From Desulforhopalus singaporensis (lineage in GTDB: Bacteria > Desulfobacterota > Desulfobulbia > Desulfobulbales > Desulfocapsaceae), in the NCBI RefSeq assembly GCF_900104445.1, contig NZ_FNJI01000002.1, positions 182,505 to 246,504 on the forward strand: 64,000 nucleotides of DNA. Reading direction: 5' to 3'. The notes below the pieces were generated by a model that was not told where the DNA came from, did no database searches, and worked only from the letters and a program-made list of their open reading frames with translations. The position numbers and the translations under genes are program-made. Each line of letters begins with the position of its first letter. Position 1 is the stretch's first letter. Positions 18,287 to 29,139 of the stretch are shown here, one piece after another.

Positions 18287-19620
18287 TAGACCAGGAACAG
18301 TGCACCATACTTGTCATTGATGATGAAAAATCGATCCGCCGGCTGCTGGAAAAAGAGCTGGCCAGGGAAAACCGCAAAATTCTTACCGCAGAGGACGGCA
18401 GGAGTGCCAAATCAATCCTCAAAAACCACTGGATAGACGTTATCATCATGGACCTGCGGCTCCCCGATGTCATCGATCTCGAACTTCTTGTCGAGGTAAA
18501 GGAGACGGTGTCTTACGTGGAAGTCATCATGATTACCGGCCACGGCGATATCGACAGTGCGGTGGAAGCGATGAAATTCGGCGCCTATGACTTTATCCAG
18601 AAACCCTTCAACCTGGAGCGGCTGGACCTGATTATCGACAAGGCGCACCAGCGGGCACTGCTGGCCAGGGAAAACAGAATATTGCGCCACAGCAGGGACT
18701 CGGACCGGGACCAGGTGCAGTTTATCGGTAATTCGGCTGCCATCAGGGAAATCAAGTTCCTGATAAACAAGGTTGCTCCGGCCAAGATTCCGGTACTTGT
18801 AACCGGAGAATCGGGCGCCGGAAAAGACGTGGTGGCGAGGATGATTCACGAACGGTCAACCTGCGCTGAAAATCCGATGATCATCAAGAACTGCGCCTCG
18901 CTTCAGAAAGAACTCGCCCGCAGCGAACTGTTCGGGCACATGAAGGGATCGTTCACCGGGGCAACCGACACCAGGGAAGGACTTATGGCCTATGCCCATG
19001 ACTCCACCCTCTTTCTCGACGAAATAGGGGAACTCCCTTTAGGGGTACAGGCATCGCTGTTGCGGGTTCTCGAGACCCACACCTACCGGAGAGTGGGGGA
19101 AAAAGAAGAGAGAAAGGTCAACATCAGGCTGCTCTTTGCCACCAACAGAAACCTGGCCCAGGAGGTCGAACAGGGACGGTTCAACGAAGCGTTCTACCAC
19201 CGTATCAACGCCTTTACCATCGAGATCCCCTCACTCAAGGAGCGTAAGGAGGACCTGCCCCTGCTCGTTGACTATTTTCTCATGCGCCTGAGCCCTGACA
19301 ACAGCCGCTATACCGTGGTGGACAGCGCCATGAACTGTATCCTGCGATACAGCTGGCCTGGCAATGTCCGGGAACTGAGAAACGTCATTGAGCGATCGAT
19401 CATTCTCGCCGAAAACAATATCATCACCGAAAAATGCCTCCCCCGTGAACTTCTCTCCATCGCCGAAGAAGCAACAGAAGACCTCTCCCTGGAGTCCATG
19501 GAAAAAAAACATATCCTGAAAATACTCAACTTCTTTGACGGCAACCGTCAAAAGACGGCAGAAACCCTGGGCATAAGCAGGAAGACTCTTTATCGCAAGC
19601 TGTCAGGATACGAATACTGA
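18283..19620 (+). CDS. Sigma54-dependent response regulator (NtrC family)
   Basis: This 445-residue activator has three domains. The receiver (1-120) shows IDDEKS, IIMDLRLPD with the phosphoacceptor Asp, and QKPF. The AAA+ domain (about 140-375) has the Walker A GESGAGKD, and GSFTGA in the place of GAFTGA, the loop that contacts sigma54. It also has FLDEIGELP and NVRELRNVIERS. A C-terminal Fis-type helix-turn-helix reads KTAETLGISRKTLYRKL. The start is GTG, overlapping the kinase stop. It is expected to bind the palindromic sites before both alcohol dehydrogenase genes. The Ser for Ala in the GAFTGA loop is tolerated in some activators. Confidence 0.94.
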   Translation: MIDQEQCTILVIDDEKSIRRLLEKELARENRKILTAEDGRSAKSILKNHWIDVIIMDLRLPDVIDLELLVEVKETVSYVEVIMITGHGDIDSAVEAMKFGAYDFIQKPFNLERLDLIIDKAHQRALLARENRILRHSRDSDRDQVQFIGNSAAIREIKFLINKVAPAKIPVLVTGESGAGKDVVARMIHERSTCAENPMIIKNCASLQKELARSELFGHMKGSFTGATDTREGLMAYAHDSTLFLDEIGELPLGVQASLLRVLETHTYRRVGEKEERKVNIRLLFATNRNLAQEVEQGRFNEAFYHRINAFTIEIPSLKERKEDLPLLVDYFLMRLSPDNSRYTVVDSAMNCILRYSWPGNVRELRNVIERSIILAENNIITEKCLPRELLSIAEEATEDLSLESMEKKHILKILNFFDGNRQKTAETLGISRKTLYRKLSGYEY

Positions 19621-19701
19621 CCCCACCTTCTTTTCGTCGGCACCAGGATAAAATTCTTGCAGACGCAAGACGACCAAACCGCCGATTTTCTTCTCCACGA
19701 C

Positions 19702-19729
19702 AAAGACCTGTTTTCGGACAGGTCTTTTT
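19702..19729 (+). terminator. Rho-independent terminator after the response regulator
   Basis: AAAGACCTGT and its complement ACAGGTCTTT enclose a 6-base loop and are followed by T residues. It ends the ADH-kinase-regulator operon and insulates the second alcohol dehydrogenase promoter. Confidence 0.88.
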
Positions 19730-19735
19730 GACCCA

Positions 19736-19764
19736 TGTCACGCCAACACCGTGTCATTTTGACC
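19736..19764. promoter_or_regulatory. Cluster of TGTCA/TGACC half sites
   Basis: TGTCA at 19736, TGTCA at 19752 and TGACC at 19760 lie together, and GTGTCATTTTGACCC (19751-19765) is a near palindrome. The stretch ATTTTGAC followed closely by CGTAAC also occurs downstream of the first site cluster (15807-15827). These are candidate upstream binding sites for the same activator. Confidence 0.4.
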
Positions 19765-19852
19765 CACACCTGCGTAACATATCGAAATGTATCGGTTATA
19801 AAAATTCTTTTCGCAAAATGAGCAGCTCCAGCCATTTTTCTCTCGGCTTCAT

Positions 19853-19869
19853 TGTGACATTATGGCTCT
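19853..19869. promoter_or_regulatory. Candidate enhancer half-palindrome before the second ADH
   Basis: TGTGACATTATG (19853-19864) equals the first 12 bases of the reverse complement of the site at 15786-15802. It begins 71 bp before the GG of the -24 element, against 70 bp for the first promoter. The right half is degenerate. Confidence 0.5.
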
Positions 19870-19922
19870 TTGCCTTACCCCGCAAAACCCACAACGCACT
19901 GTAATTGCGTCTTTATTTATAA

Positions 19923-19938
19923 TGGCATGCAGATTGCT
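19923..19938 (+). promoter_or_regulatory. Candidate sigma54 (-24/-12) promoter
   Basis: TGGCATGCAGATTGCT has GG and GC separated by exactly 10 bases, matching the RpoN consensus well. It lies about 90 bp before the ATG of the second alcohol dehydrogenase. Confidence 0.75.
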
Positions 19939-20026
19939 ACTTAGTTGGTGCGCAGAGATTGGATCCAAGAGGTTACAAAGGTACACAACGAAGCAAGACA
20001 AATCTTACCCAAAAGGAAGGTACATT

Positions 20027-21208
20027 ATGGCAATTCGTGAAGAAGTATACGGTTATTTCATTCCCAGCGTAACTTTGGTAGGTGTTGGTGCAGCAAAAGA
20101 AATTCCTGTAAAGATAGCTGCGTTAGGCGGCAAAAAGCCTCTTATCGTCACTGACAAAGGTATTGTCTCGGCCGGTATCGCAAAGCAGATCACCGACCTG
20201 CTCGACCAAGCCGGAATGAAATATGTCGTCTTTGACGAAACTATTCCGAACCCGACCGACACCAACGTCCATGACGGTGTCGACGTGTACAAGAAGAATG
20301 ACTGTGACTCTCTGATCACCCTTGGCGGCGGAAGCGCGCACGACTGCGGTAAAGGTGTTGGACTGGTTATTGCCAACGGCGGTAAGATTCAGGATTTCGA
20401 GGGTGTTGACAAATCCACCAACGCAATGCCTCCTTACGTTGCCGTCAACACCACCGCCGGCACCGCATCTGAGATGACCAGGTTCTGCATCATCACCGAT
20501 ACCGCAAGAAAAGTAAAAATGGCGATTGTTGACTGGCGCGTCACCCCCGGCATTGCCATCGATGACCCGATGCTGATGGTAGGAATGCCGCCCGCGCTCA
20601 CCGCCGCAACAGGTATGGATGCCCTCACGCACGCCGTAGAAGCCTATGTATCCACCATCGCCACCCCGATGACCGACTCCGCCGCGGAAAAGGCAATCGA
20701 ACTGATCGCCAAGCACCTGCGTCCGGCGGTCGCCAACGGATCCGATATCGAAGCCAGAGAAGGGATGTGTTACGCGCAATATCTTGCCGGGATGGCGTTC
20801 AATAACGCAAGCCTTGGCCACGTTCATGCCATGGCCCATCAGCTTGGCGGCTTCTACGATCTCCCCCACGGCGAGTGCAACGCCATCCTGCTGCCCCATG
20901 TGAGCAATTTCAACCTCATCGCCAAGATGGAGCGTTTCGCCAAGATCGCCGAGTTGATGGGAGAAAACACCGCGGGTCTCTCCCCGCGCGAAGCAGCGGA
21001 ACTGGCACTGGTTGCCATCCGCAAGCTGTCGGCAGACATCGGTATTCCAGCCGGCTTGATCGAGCTTGGCAAGCGTTACGGCAAGGAAGTAAAAGCAGCG
21101 GACATAGCGACCATGACCGCCAACGCACAAAAGGATGCCTGCGGCCTGACCAACCCGCGTATCCCCAGTGACGAAGACGTGCAGGCGATCTATACCGCCG
21201 CCCTGTAA
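20027..21208 (+). CDS. Iron-containing alcohol dehydrogenase (second copy)
   Basis: This 393-residue enzyme oxidises an alcohol with NAD(P). The start at 20027 is supported by AAGGAAGG six bases upstream and by the promoter lying inside any longer frame. Motifs include LGGGSAHDCGKGVG for the nucleotide, MDALTHAVEAYVST with metal-binding Asp and His, and GHVHAMAHQLGGFYDLPHG with two further metal-ligand His. The C-terminal DACGLTNPR is typical of the family. It resembles methanol/ethanol-type dehydrogenases used by sulfate reducers growing on alcohols (inference). It is followed by the aldehyde oxidoreductase gene after a hairpin, which suggests a two-step alcohol-to-acid route. Confidence 0.95.
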   Translation: MAIREEVYGYFIPSVTLVGVGAAKEIPVKIAALGGKKPLIVTDKGIVSAGIAKQITDLLDQAGMKYVVFDETIPNPTDTNVHDGVDVYKKNDCDSLITLGGGSAHDCGKGVGLVIANGGKIQDFEGVDKSTNAMPPYVAVNTTAGTASEMTRFCIITDTARKVKMAIVDWRVTPGIAIDDPMLMVGMPPALTAATGMDALTHAVEAYVSTIATPMTDSAAEKAIELIAKHLRPAVANGSDIEAREGMCYAQYLAGMAFNNASLGHVHAMAHQLGGFYDLPHGECNAILLPHVSNFNLIAKMERFAKIAELMGENTAGLSPREAAELALVAIRKLSADIGIPAGLIELGKRYGKEVKAADIATMTANAQKDACGLTNPRIPSDEDVQAIYTAAL

Positions 21209-21245
21209 TTATTACCCCAGTACCCGGAGACCTGTAACCCATGTG

Positions 21246-21275
21246 GCCGGGGTGCACCGCCCACTGCACCCCGGC
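21246..21275 (+). terminator. Perfect 11-bp hairpin between ADH and aldehyde oxidoreductase genes
   Basis: GCCGGGGTGCA and its exact complement enclose an 8-base loop. No T-run follows; the next feature is a GAGGAG ribosome-binding site. It could attenuate or stabilise the transcript so that dehydrogenase and oxidoreductase are made in unequal amounts. Confidence 0.6.
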
Positions 21276-21300
21276 TATCTATTTAAACAGAGGAGTGAAA

Positions 21301-23028
21301 ATGGCTGAAAAAATATTTCGCGTAGATATGACAAAACTGCGCGTAAAGGTAGAAGAAGTTCCAAGTGAGTGGATGGGACTCGGTGGACGAGGTCTCACCT
21401 CGACAATCGTTGCCACCGAGGTTGAACCCACATGTCATCCCCTGGGTGCCAACAATAAGCTGGTTATCGCCCCCGGTCTTCTTTCCGGAACCCCGGCGGC
21501 AAATTCCGGGCGGCTCTCCTGCGGCGCCAAAAGTCCACTGACCGGAACCATCAAAGAGGCAAATGCAGGGGGAACATCGGCCCAGATGCTCGCCAAATTA
21601 GGCGTAAAGGCCATCATAATCGAAGGCCAGCCGCAAGACGACGGTTGGCACAGCCTGCATGTAACTGAAGACGCCGTCACCATCAACCGCGAAACCGAAC
21701 TGGTCGGCAAGGGAAACTACGAAGTAGTATCCGTTCTGAACCAGAGACTTGGAGAAAAATGCGGCGTCATCTCCATCGGCCAGGCAGGTGAGTTCAAGAT
21801 GAGCGGTGCCAACCTGTCGGTAAAGGACCCGGGATCGAGAATAAGATCAAGCGGCAGGGGCGGTCTCGGTGCCGTTCTCGGCAGCAAGAAAATCAAGTTT
21901 ATCTCGATAGAACCGTCAAACAACAAGCTTGAACTGGCCGACCCGGAAGCATTCAAGACCGCCAACAGAACCTTTGCCAAAGCGCTGGCCGACAACCAGA
22001 TCAGCCAGGCGCTGGCGCAGTACGGCACCAACGTTCTGGTTAACATCATTAACGAATCAGGCGGGTTGCCCACCAGAAACTTCACCACCGGCCAGTTTGA
22101 CAAGCATGAAGAGATATCCGGTGAAACGATGCACGACACCATCGTCGAACGCGGTGGCAAGCCCAAGCACAACTGCCATCCTGGCTGCGTGATCAACTGC
22201 TCGCAGATTTACAACGACAAAGACGGCAACTACAAGACCTCCGGCTTTGAATACGAATCCATCTGGGCCATGGGCGCAGACTGCTGTATCGACAATCTCG
22301 ACCATATTGCCGAAGCGGACTACCTGATGGACGACATCGGCCTCGACTCGATCGAGACCCCTGTCGCTTTTGCTGTGGCCATGGAAGCCGGCGTACTGGA
22401 ATTCGGTGACGGCCAGGGAGTACTTGACATCCTCAAGAACGATATTACCAAAGGGACCCCGCTCGGACGTATAATAGGCAACGGCGCCGGGAGTGTCGGC
22501 AGAAGTTTCGCCGTTACCAGGGTACCGGTTGTCAAAAACCAGGCTATTCCCGCCTATGACCCCAGGGCCATCAAGGGTATCGGCATCACCTACGCCACCT
22601 CGACCATGGGCGCGGACCATACCATGGGATACACCATCGCGACCAATATCCTCGGTGTCGGCGGGAGTCTCGACCCGCTGAGCAAGGAAGGGCAGGTGGA
22701 GTTGTCGAGGAACCTGCAGATAGCCACTGCGGCGATAGACTCCACCGGGATGTGTCTTTTTATCGCTTTTGCCGCGCTCGATGACGAGGCGTGTCTGCCG
22801 GCCCTGATCGACATGATCAATGCCCGATTCGGCATTTCCCTGACCGCGGACGATGTGACCAACCTCGGCGCGACCATCCTCAAGACCGAACGTGCGTTCA
22901 ACACCGCCGCCGGCTTTACCTCAAAAGACGACCGGCTGCCGGAATTTTTCAAACATGAGCCTATCGCACCGCACAATGTGGTCTGGGACATCGACGATGC
23001 CACCATCGATTCATTCTGGGATTTTTAA
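21301..23028 (+). CDS. aor: Aldehyde:ferredoxin oxidoreductase (tungsten-type)
   Basis: This enzyme oxidises aldehydes to carboxylic acids and reduces ferredoxin at a tungsto-bispterin site. It is oxygen-sensitive and cytoplasmic. The 575 residues are slightly shorter than the usual 600-620. The start at 21301 has GAGGAG upstream; a longer frame would read into the hairpin. The N-terminal domain has GLGGRGLTS and GANNKLVIAPGLLSGT. The [4Fe-4S] ligands are in CHPGCVINC near residue 290, with a fourth Cys expected near CLFIAF or EACL around 480-495. EYESIWAMGADCCIDN follows, a conserved pterin-binding region. Placed after two alcohol dehydrogenases, it probably removes the aldehyde they make. 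Confidence 0.95.
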   Translation: MAEKIFRVDMTKLRVKVEEVPSEWMGLGGRGLTSTIVATEVEPTCHPLGANNKLVIAPGLLSGTPAANSGRLSCGAKSPLTGTIKEANAGGTSAQMLAKLGVKAIIIEGQPQDDGWHSLHVTEDAVTINRETELVGKGNYEVVSVLNQRLGEKCGVISIGQAGEFKMSGANLSVKDPGSRIRSSGRGGLGAVLGSKKIKFISIEPSNNKLELADPEAFKTANRTFAKALADNQISQALAQYGTNVLVNIINESGGLPTRNFTTGQFDKHEEISGETMHDTIVERGGKPKHNCHPGCVINCSQIYNDKDGNYKTSGFEYESIWAMGADCCIDNLDHIAEADYLMDDIGLDSIETPVAFAVAMEAGVLEFGDGQGVLDILKNDITKGTPLGRIIGNGAGSVGRSFAVTRVPVVKNQAIPAYDPRAIKGIGITYATSTMGADHTMGYTIATNILGVGGSLDPLSKEGQVELSRNLQIATAAIDSTGMCLFIAFAALDDEACLPALIDMINARFGISLTADDVTNLGATILKTERAFNTAAGFTSKDDRLPEFFKHEPIAPHNVVWDIDDATIDSFWDF

Positions 23029-23063
23029 CAATCCCCTGTAACCAAGAGCTGCAATCACTCCTC

Positions 23064-23098
23064 GCTGTGGCGGGTCCCAGGACCCGCTGCAGTGTTTT
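23064..23098 (+). terminator. Terminator after the aldehyde oxidoreductase gene
   Basis: GCGGGTCC (23070-23077) and GGACCCGC (23080-23087) form a tight stem, extended by partly pairing flanks, followed by TTTTT. It separates the rightward island from leftward gltD. Confidence 0.75.
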
Positions 23099-23104
23099 TG
23101 CCCC

Positions 23105-24592
<1,488 letters not shown>

Positions 24593-24672
24593 TCAGGTTT
24601 TTACTCCGCTGGTCGTAACCCGGCTGCAATAATCGCTGCAACACTTGACGCCGTATATGTTCCCGGCCAACC

Positions 24673-27600
24673 TCAGAACACTACGGCCAGTGTTTCTTTG
24701 GGCGAATTGCCGCGGCGGCCAAGCAACGACTCGACATCGGTAGTCCTTGGCTTGACCAGCTTGAACAGCTCGGCGAAGTGTTCATCAAACCCCGCCAATA
24801 TCCTTTCCGCACGCAGACTTCCCGTCTCCTCGAAATGGCGGTTGACGATTGCCCGCAGGTGCTCACGAAGAACCGCCCTGTTACCCAGCTCCAGCACCTC
24901 CACCAGCTCTTGGTTCACCCTTGACGCGAAAGCTCCGGATTCATCGAGTACATAGGCGAATCCCCCGGTCATCCCGGCGCCGAAGTTGACACCGGTCTCC
25001 CCAAGGACGGTTACTATCCCGCCGGTCATATATTCACAGCCGTTATCGCCCAGCCCCTCCACAACCGCTTTGGCCCCGGAGTTACGCACCGCAAACCTCT
25101 CGCCCGCTGTTCCCGCACCGAAAAGCGTCCCGCCGGTGGCCCCGTAGAGACAGGTGTTGCCGATGATGACCGCCTCGTGGCTCTTGTAGTTCACCCCGAC
25201 CGGGGGCCGGATTACAAGTTTGCCGCCGGCCATGCCCTTGCCCACATAATCGTTGGCGTCGCCGGTGAGAATCATCTCAAGTCCACCCACGTTCCAGGCG
25301 CCGAAACTCTGCCCGGCGGTTCCGTTGAAAAAAAGGGTCAGTGGATGATCGGCCATCCCCTTGTTACCGTACCGCCTGGCAATTCTGCCGCTCAAAAGAG
25401 CCCCCACGGAACGGTCTGTATTGCTTATGGAAAAGGTTCCGGTTGCGGCCGTTCCCGCCTCAACCGCCGGACCAAACCGTTCACCAAGCTGCAGGTTGAG
25501 AGCTCCCTGGTCATCGGGAACATTGTCTTCCTGAAAGTACAGAGCCGACCCCGGCACCGCCGCGGCCGACTCGAGCAGGGGGGCAAGGTCGAGTTTGTGC
25601 TGCCTGGCGGTACTTCCTGTAAGCTCTGCCAGCAGATCGGTCCGGCCGATGAGGTCGGTGAGCCTTGTCACCCCCAGTTCCGCCATGATCATCCGCGTCT
25701 GTTGCACCACGAAACGGAAATAGTTCATAACCATCTCCGGTACGCCACCAAAATATTCCTTTCTCAGGGTTTCATCCTGGGTGGCGACCCCGGTGGCGCA
25801 GTTGTTCAGGTGGCAGATGCGCAGGAACTTACACCCCAGCGCGATAAGCGGACCGGTGCCAAAGCCGAAACTTTCCGCCCCCAGGATGGCCGCCTTGACG
25901 ATGTCCATGCCGGTTTTCAGGCCGCCGTCCACCTGGAGACGCACCTTGTGTCGAAGCCCGTTGGCGACCAGTGCCTGCTGGGTTTCGACAAGGCCGAGTT
26001 CCCAGGGGCTGCCCGCATACTTGACCGACGTAAGCGGACTCGCTCCAGTTCCTCCGTCGTAACCGGAAATGGTGATAAGATCCGCATAGGCCTTGGCCAC
26101 CCCGGTGGCGATGGTCCCTACCCCTGGTTCGGAAACCAGCTTTACACTGATCCGGGCGTCGGGGTTGACCTGTTTGAGATCGAAGATAAGCTGGGCGAGA
26201 TCCTCGATGGAATAGATATCATGATGGGGCGGCGGGGATATCAGGGTTACCCCCGGGGTGGAATAGCGCAGCTCGGCGATCTGCGCCGTAACCTTATGTC
26301 CCGGCAGCTGCCCGCCTTCCCCGGGTTTGGCACCCTGCGCCATCTTGATCTGGATGACATCGGCATTGACCAGGTAGTGCGGTGTCACGCCAAATCTTCC
26401 CGACGCCACCTGCTTGATTCTGGAAACCCGCTCGGTGCCAAACCGTTCCGGATCCTCCCCCCCTTCGCCGCTGTTGGAAAAACCGCCGAGTCTGTTCATG
26501 CCGATTGCCAGAGCCTCATGGGCCTGTTGGCTGAGCGCCCCGATGGACATTGCCGCAGAGTCAAACCGCTGATAAAAATTTTCCGCAGCCTCGACCTCGT
26601 CAATGTCAACTGCCTTTTCAGTCGTCCTGATTGCGAGAAGGTCGCGCAAACACGCCACCGGGCGATTATCCACCAGGCTGGCGTATTGCTGGTAATCGTC
26701 GTAACTGCCGGTCCTCACCGCCTTCTGCAACGCGGTGACCACGTCGGGGTTGTAGGCATGATACTCCCCCCCGTAGATATACTTGAACAACCCTCCCCGG
26801 ATAAGGGGCTTGTGTTTTTTCTTCCAGCCGTAATCGGCGAGCATTTGCTGGTCTTTCTGGATATCATCGAACCCGGCGCCTCCGATCCGGCTGGCCATGT
26901 TCCCCAGAAAACAGTCGGTCACCTCACGGCCAAGCCCCACCACCTCGAACAGCTGCGAACAGCGATAGGAGGAGATAGTGGAAATCCCCATCTTCGAAAA
27001 AATCTTCAGCAGCCCTTTATCAACGCCCTGCCGGTAGTTGCAGATCGCCTCTTTCAGAGTTGTTTGCACCATCTTCTCCTCGACCAGGTTGCCGAGGGTT
27101 TCGTAGACGAGGTAGGGATAAATTGCGGTGGCGCCCATCCCCAGAAGTACGGCAAAATGGTGGGAGTCGCGTACCGAAGCGGTCTCGACGATGATGTTGG
27201 TGTCACACCGCATTGCATTTTCCACCAGCATCTTCTGCAGCGCGCCCACCGCCACCGGAGCTGGTATAGGCAGGGTGTCCGGAGCTATATTCCTGTCGGA
27301 GAGGACCAGCAGCACGGCCCCGTTTTTCACCTCCTGTTTCGCCCTTCTCAACAGCTTTTCCAACCAGGTCCGCAACGAACCGTCCGCCGGATAGTTGAGA
27401 TCGAGGACCACATGTTTATAGTGGTCCTGGTCCAGCCCAAGAAGGCGTCTGAAATCTGAATAAACGAGCACCGGCGACAGAAACATCACCCGGTGGGCAT
27501 GGCCCCTGACCTCATCGAACACGTTCTGTTCACGGCCGATGCAGGTTGCAAGCGACATGACATGACGCTCCCGCAGCGGATCGATAGGCGGATTGGTAAC

Positions 27601-29139
27601 CTGGGCGAACATCTGCCTGAAATAGTCGTAAAGACTTCTTGCCGTAGTCGACAATACGGCCATCGGCGCATCGTCCCCCATGGATGACACCGGCTCCTGC
27701 CCGGTCTGGCCGAGCACCTGGATGACCTCTCGTATCTCTTCGCTGGTTACCCCGAAAACCTTCTGGTACAGCAGCAGCCGGTCCCTGTCCAGCTCACGGC
27801 CGCCGCACTCTTTTGACGCTTCCTGGTCAAAACGAGGCAGCAGGTAGCAACATTTCTCCATCCACTCGCGATAGGGATGGCGGCTCTTCAGTTCCCGATC
27901 AATATCCCACGAACTCCATCTCTTGCCGGTCAGGGTGTCGATGACCAGCAGCTCTCCAGGTCCGACCCTGCCTTTTTCCACCACTTCGTCCGGCTGGTAG
28001 TCCCATATCCCCACCTCCGAGGCAAGGGTCATGAGATTATCGCTGGTGACGACATAGCGCGCGGGCCGCAACCCGTTTCTGTCGAGTCCGCAGGCGGCGA
28101 ACCGTCCATCGCTCATCACGATTCCCGCCGGGCCGTCCCACGGCTCCATATGCATGGAATTGAAGTCGTAAAAAGCCTTGAGGTCCGCATCCATGTTGGG
28201 ATGATTCTGCCACGCCGGCGGAATCAGCAGACGAAACGCCCGGAACAGATCCATCCCCCCGGCCAGGAGAAGCTCCAGCATATTGTCCAGCGCCGACGAA
28301 TCGGAACCGGTCTCGTTGACAAAGGGAGCCGCCTCGGCCATGTCCGGTAACAGCGGCGACCTGAACTTGTACGACCTCGACTTCGCCCACTGCCGGTTGC
28401 CGGTAATGGTGTTTATCTCCCCGTTATGGGCAAGGAACCTGAACGGTTGGGCCAGCGACCATTTCGGCAGGGTATTGGTCGAAAATCTCTGGTGAAAAAG
28501 GCATATTGCCGACTGCATCCTGATATCGGCGAGGTCGGGAAAAAAAAGCGGAAGATCCGCCGGCCGGCACAGTCCCTTGTAGACAATGACAAGATTTGAC
28601 AAGCTCGCTATGTAAAAATCGGGATCGTCGTCAATACTCTTTTCGATCTTTCTCTTGGCGATATACAAACGTCGCTCAAGGTCCCTGGATCCCCAGCCGA
28701 AAGGACCGTTGAATACCACCTGGGCAATGCGGGGCATGGTCTTCTCGGCAAATTTACCGAGCACGTCCTTGTTGACCGGCACATCGCGCCACCCGAGCAG
28801 GGTCAGGCTCTCATTTTCCAGTTCGGCAGCCACTCGATCTTTCGCGGACGCAGCAAGCTGCCGGTCAGGGCTCAGGAAAATCATCCCCACGCCGTACCTT
28901 GCCCCGATATTCCAGCCGTTTTCTCTAGCCACGGCTTTGAAGAAGCTGTCCGGCTTCTGCAGGAGCAACCCGCATCCGTCGCCCGTTTTACCGTCGGCAC
29001 CAATCCCGCCGCGATGGGCCATCCGGGCAAGAGATGAGATAGCGGTACGGACAAGTTTATGGCTGGCGACACCTTTCATGTGGGCGATCAGCCCAAAACC
29101 ACAGTTATCTTTTTCTACCGCAGGGTTATACAAGGCCAT
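24673..29139 (-). CDS. gltB: Glutamate synthase large subunit (GltB)
   Basis: The 1488-residue protein has the normal size and domain order for GltB. The start MALYNPAVEKDNCGFGL leaves a short propeptide before the catalytic Cys of the class II glutamine amidotransferase domain (about 11-400). A central domain follows, then the FMN-binding synthase domain with SGYDGGTGASPLTS and QVDGGLKTG. The [3Fe-4S] ligands read CKFLRICHLNNC (Cx5Cx4C). The C-terminal glycine-rich beta-helix is visible as repeated GxxG runs such as GKGMAGGKLVI. Ammonia released from glutamine is tunnelled to 2-oxoglutarate. GltD is the next gene downstream. Confidence 0.97.
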   Translation of the reverse strand: MALYNPAVEKDNCGFGLIAHMKGVASHKLVRTAISSLARMAHRGGIGADGKTGDGCGLLLQKPDSFFKAVARENGWNIGARYGVGMIFLSPDRQLAASAKDRVAAELENESLTLLGWRDVPVNKDVLGKFAEKTMPRIAQVVFNGPFGWGSRDLERRLYIAKRKIEKSIDDDPDFYIASLSNLVIVYKGLCRPADLPLFFPDLADIRMQSAICLFHQRFSTNTLPKWSLAQPFRFLAHNGEINTITGNRQWAKSRSYKFRSPLLPDMAEAAPFVNETGSDSSALDNMLELLLAGGMDLFRAFRLLIPPAWQNHPNMDADLKAFYDFNSMHMEPWDGPAGIVMSDGRFAACGLDRNGLRPARYVVTSDNLMTLASEVGIWDYQPDEVVEKGRVGPGELLVIDTLTGKRWSSWDIDRELKSRHPYREWMEKCCYLLPRFDQEASKECGGRELDRDRLLLYQKVFGVTSEEIREVIQVLGQTGQEPVSSMGDDAPMAVLSTTARSLYDYFRQMFAQVTNPPIDPLRERHVMSLATCIGREQNVFDEVRGHAHRVMFLSPVLVYSDFRRLLGLDQDHYKHVVLDLNYPADGSLRTWLEKLLRRAKQEVKNGAVLLVLSDRNIAPDTLPIPAPVAVGALQKMLVENAMRCDTNIIVETASVRDSHHFAVLLGMGATAIYPYLVYETLGNLVEEKMVQTTLKEAICNYRQGVDKGLLKIFSKMGISTISSYRCSQLFEVVGLGREVTDCFLGNMASRIGGAGFDDIQKDQQMLADYGWKKKHKPLIRGGLFKYIYGGEYHAYNPDVVTALQKAVRTGSYDDYQQYASLVDNRPVACLRDLLAIRTTEKAVDIDEVEAAENFYQRFDSAAMSIGALSQQAHEALAIGMNRLGGFSNSGEGGEDPERFGTERVSRIKQVASGRFGVTPHYLVNADVIQIKMAQGAKPGEGGQLPGHKVTAQIAELRYSTPGVTLISPPPHHDIYSIEDLAQLIFDLKQVNPDARISVKLVSEPGVGTIATGVAKAYADLITISGYDGGTGASPLTSVKYAGSPWELGLVETQQALVANGLRHKVRLQVDGGLKTGMDIVKAAILGAESFGFGTGPLIALGCKFLRICHLNNCATGVATQDETLRKEYFGGVPEMVMNYFRFVVQQTRMIMAELGVTRLTDLIGRTDLLAELTGSTARQHKLDLAPLLESAAAVPGSALYFQEDNVPDDQGALNLQLGERFGPAVEAGTAATGTFSISNTDRSVGALLSGRIARRYGNKGMADHPLTLFFNGTAGQSFGAWNVGGLEMILTGDANDYVGKGMAGGKLVIRPPVGVNYKSHEAVIIGNTCLYGATGGTLFGAGTAGERFAVRNSGAKAVVEGLGDNGCEYMTGGIVTVLGETGVNFGAGMTGGFAYVLDESGAFASRVNQELVEVLELGNRAVLREHLRAIVNRHFEETGSLRAERILAGFDEHFAELFKLVKPRTTDVESLLGRRGNSPKETLAVVF

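Larger units (their letters stand above)
19621..20026. other. Regulatory region of the second alcohol dehydrogenase gene
   Basis: This 406-base gap holds a terminator, a cluster of TGTCA/TGACA half sites, a palindrome-like element and a -24/-12 promoter, all listed separately. A possible N-terminal extension of the dehydrogenase frame (from 19862) crosses the promoter, so I treat it as non-coding. Confidence 0.6.

Noticed and set aside
25177..27459. 760-residue rightward open frame
   Set aside because: It lies wholly opposite gltB and is a GC-bias shadow of it.
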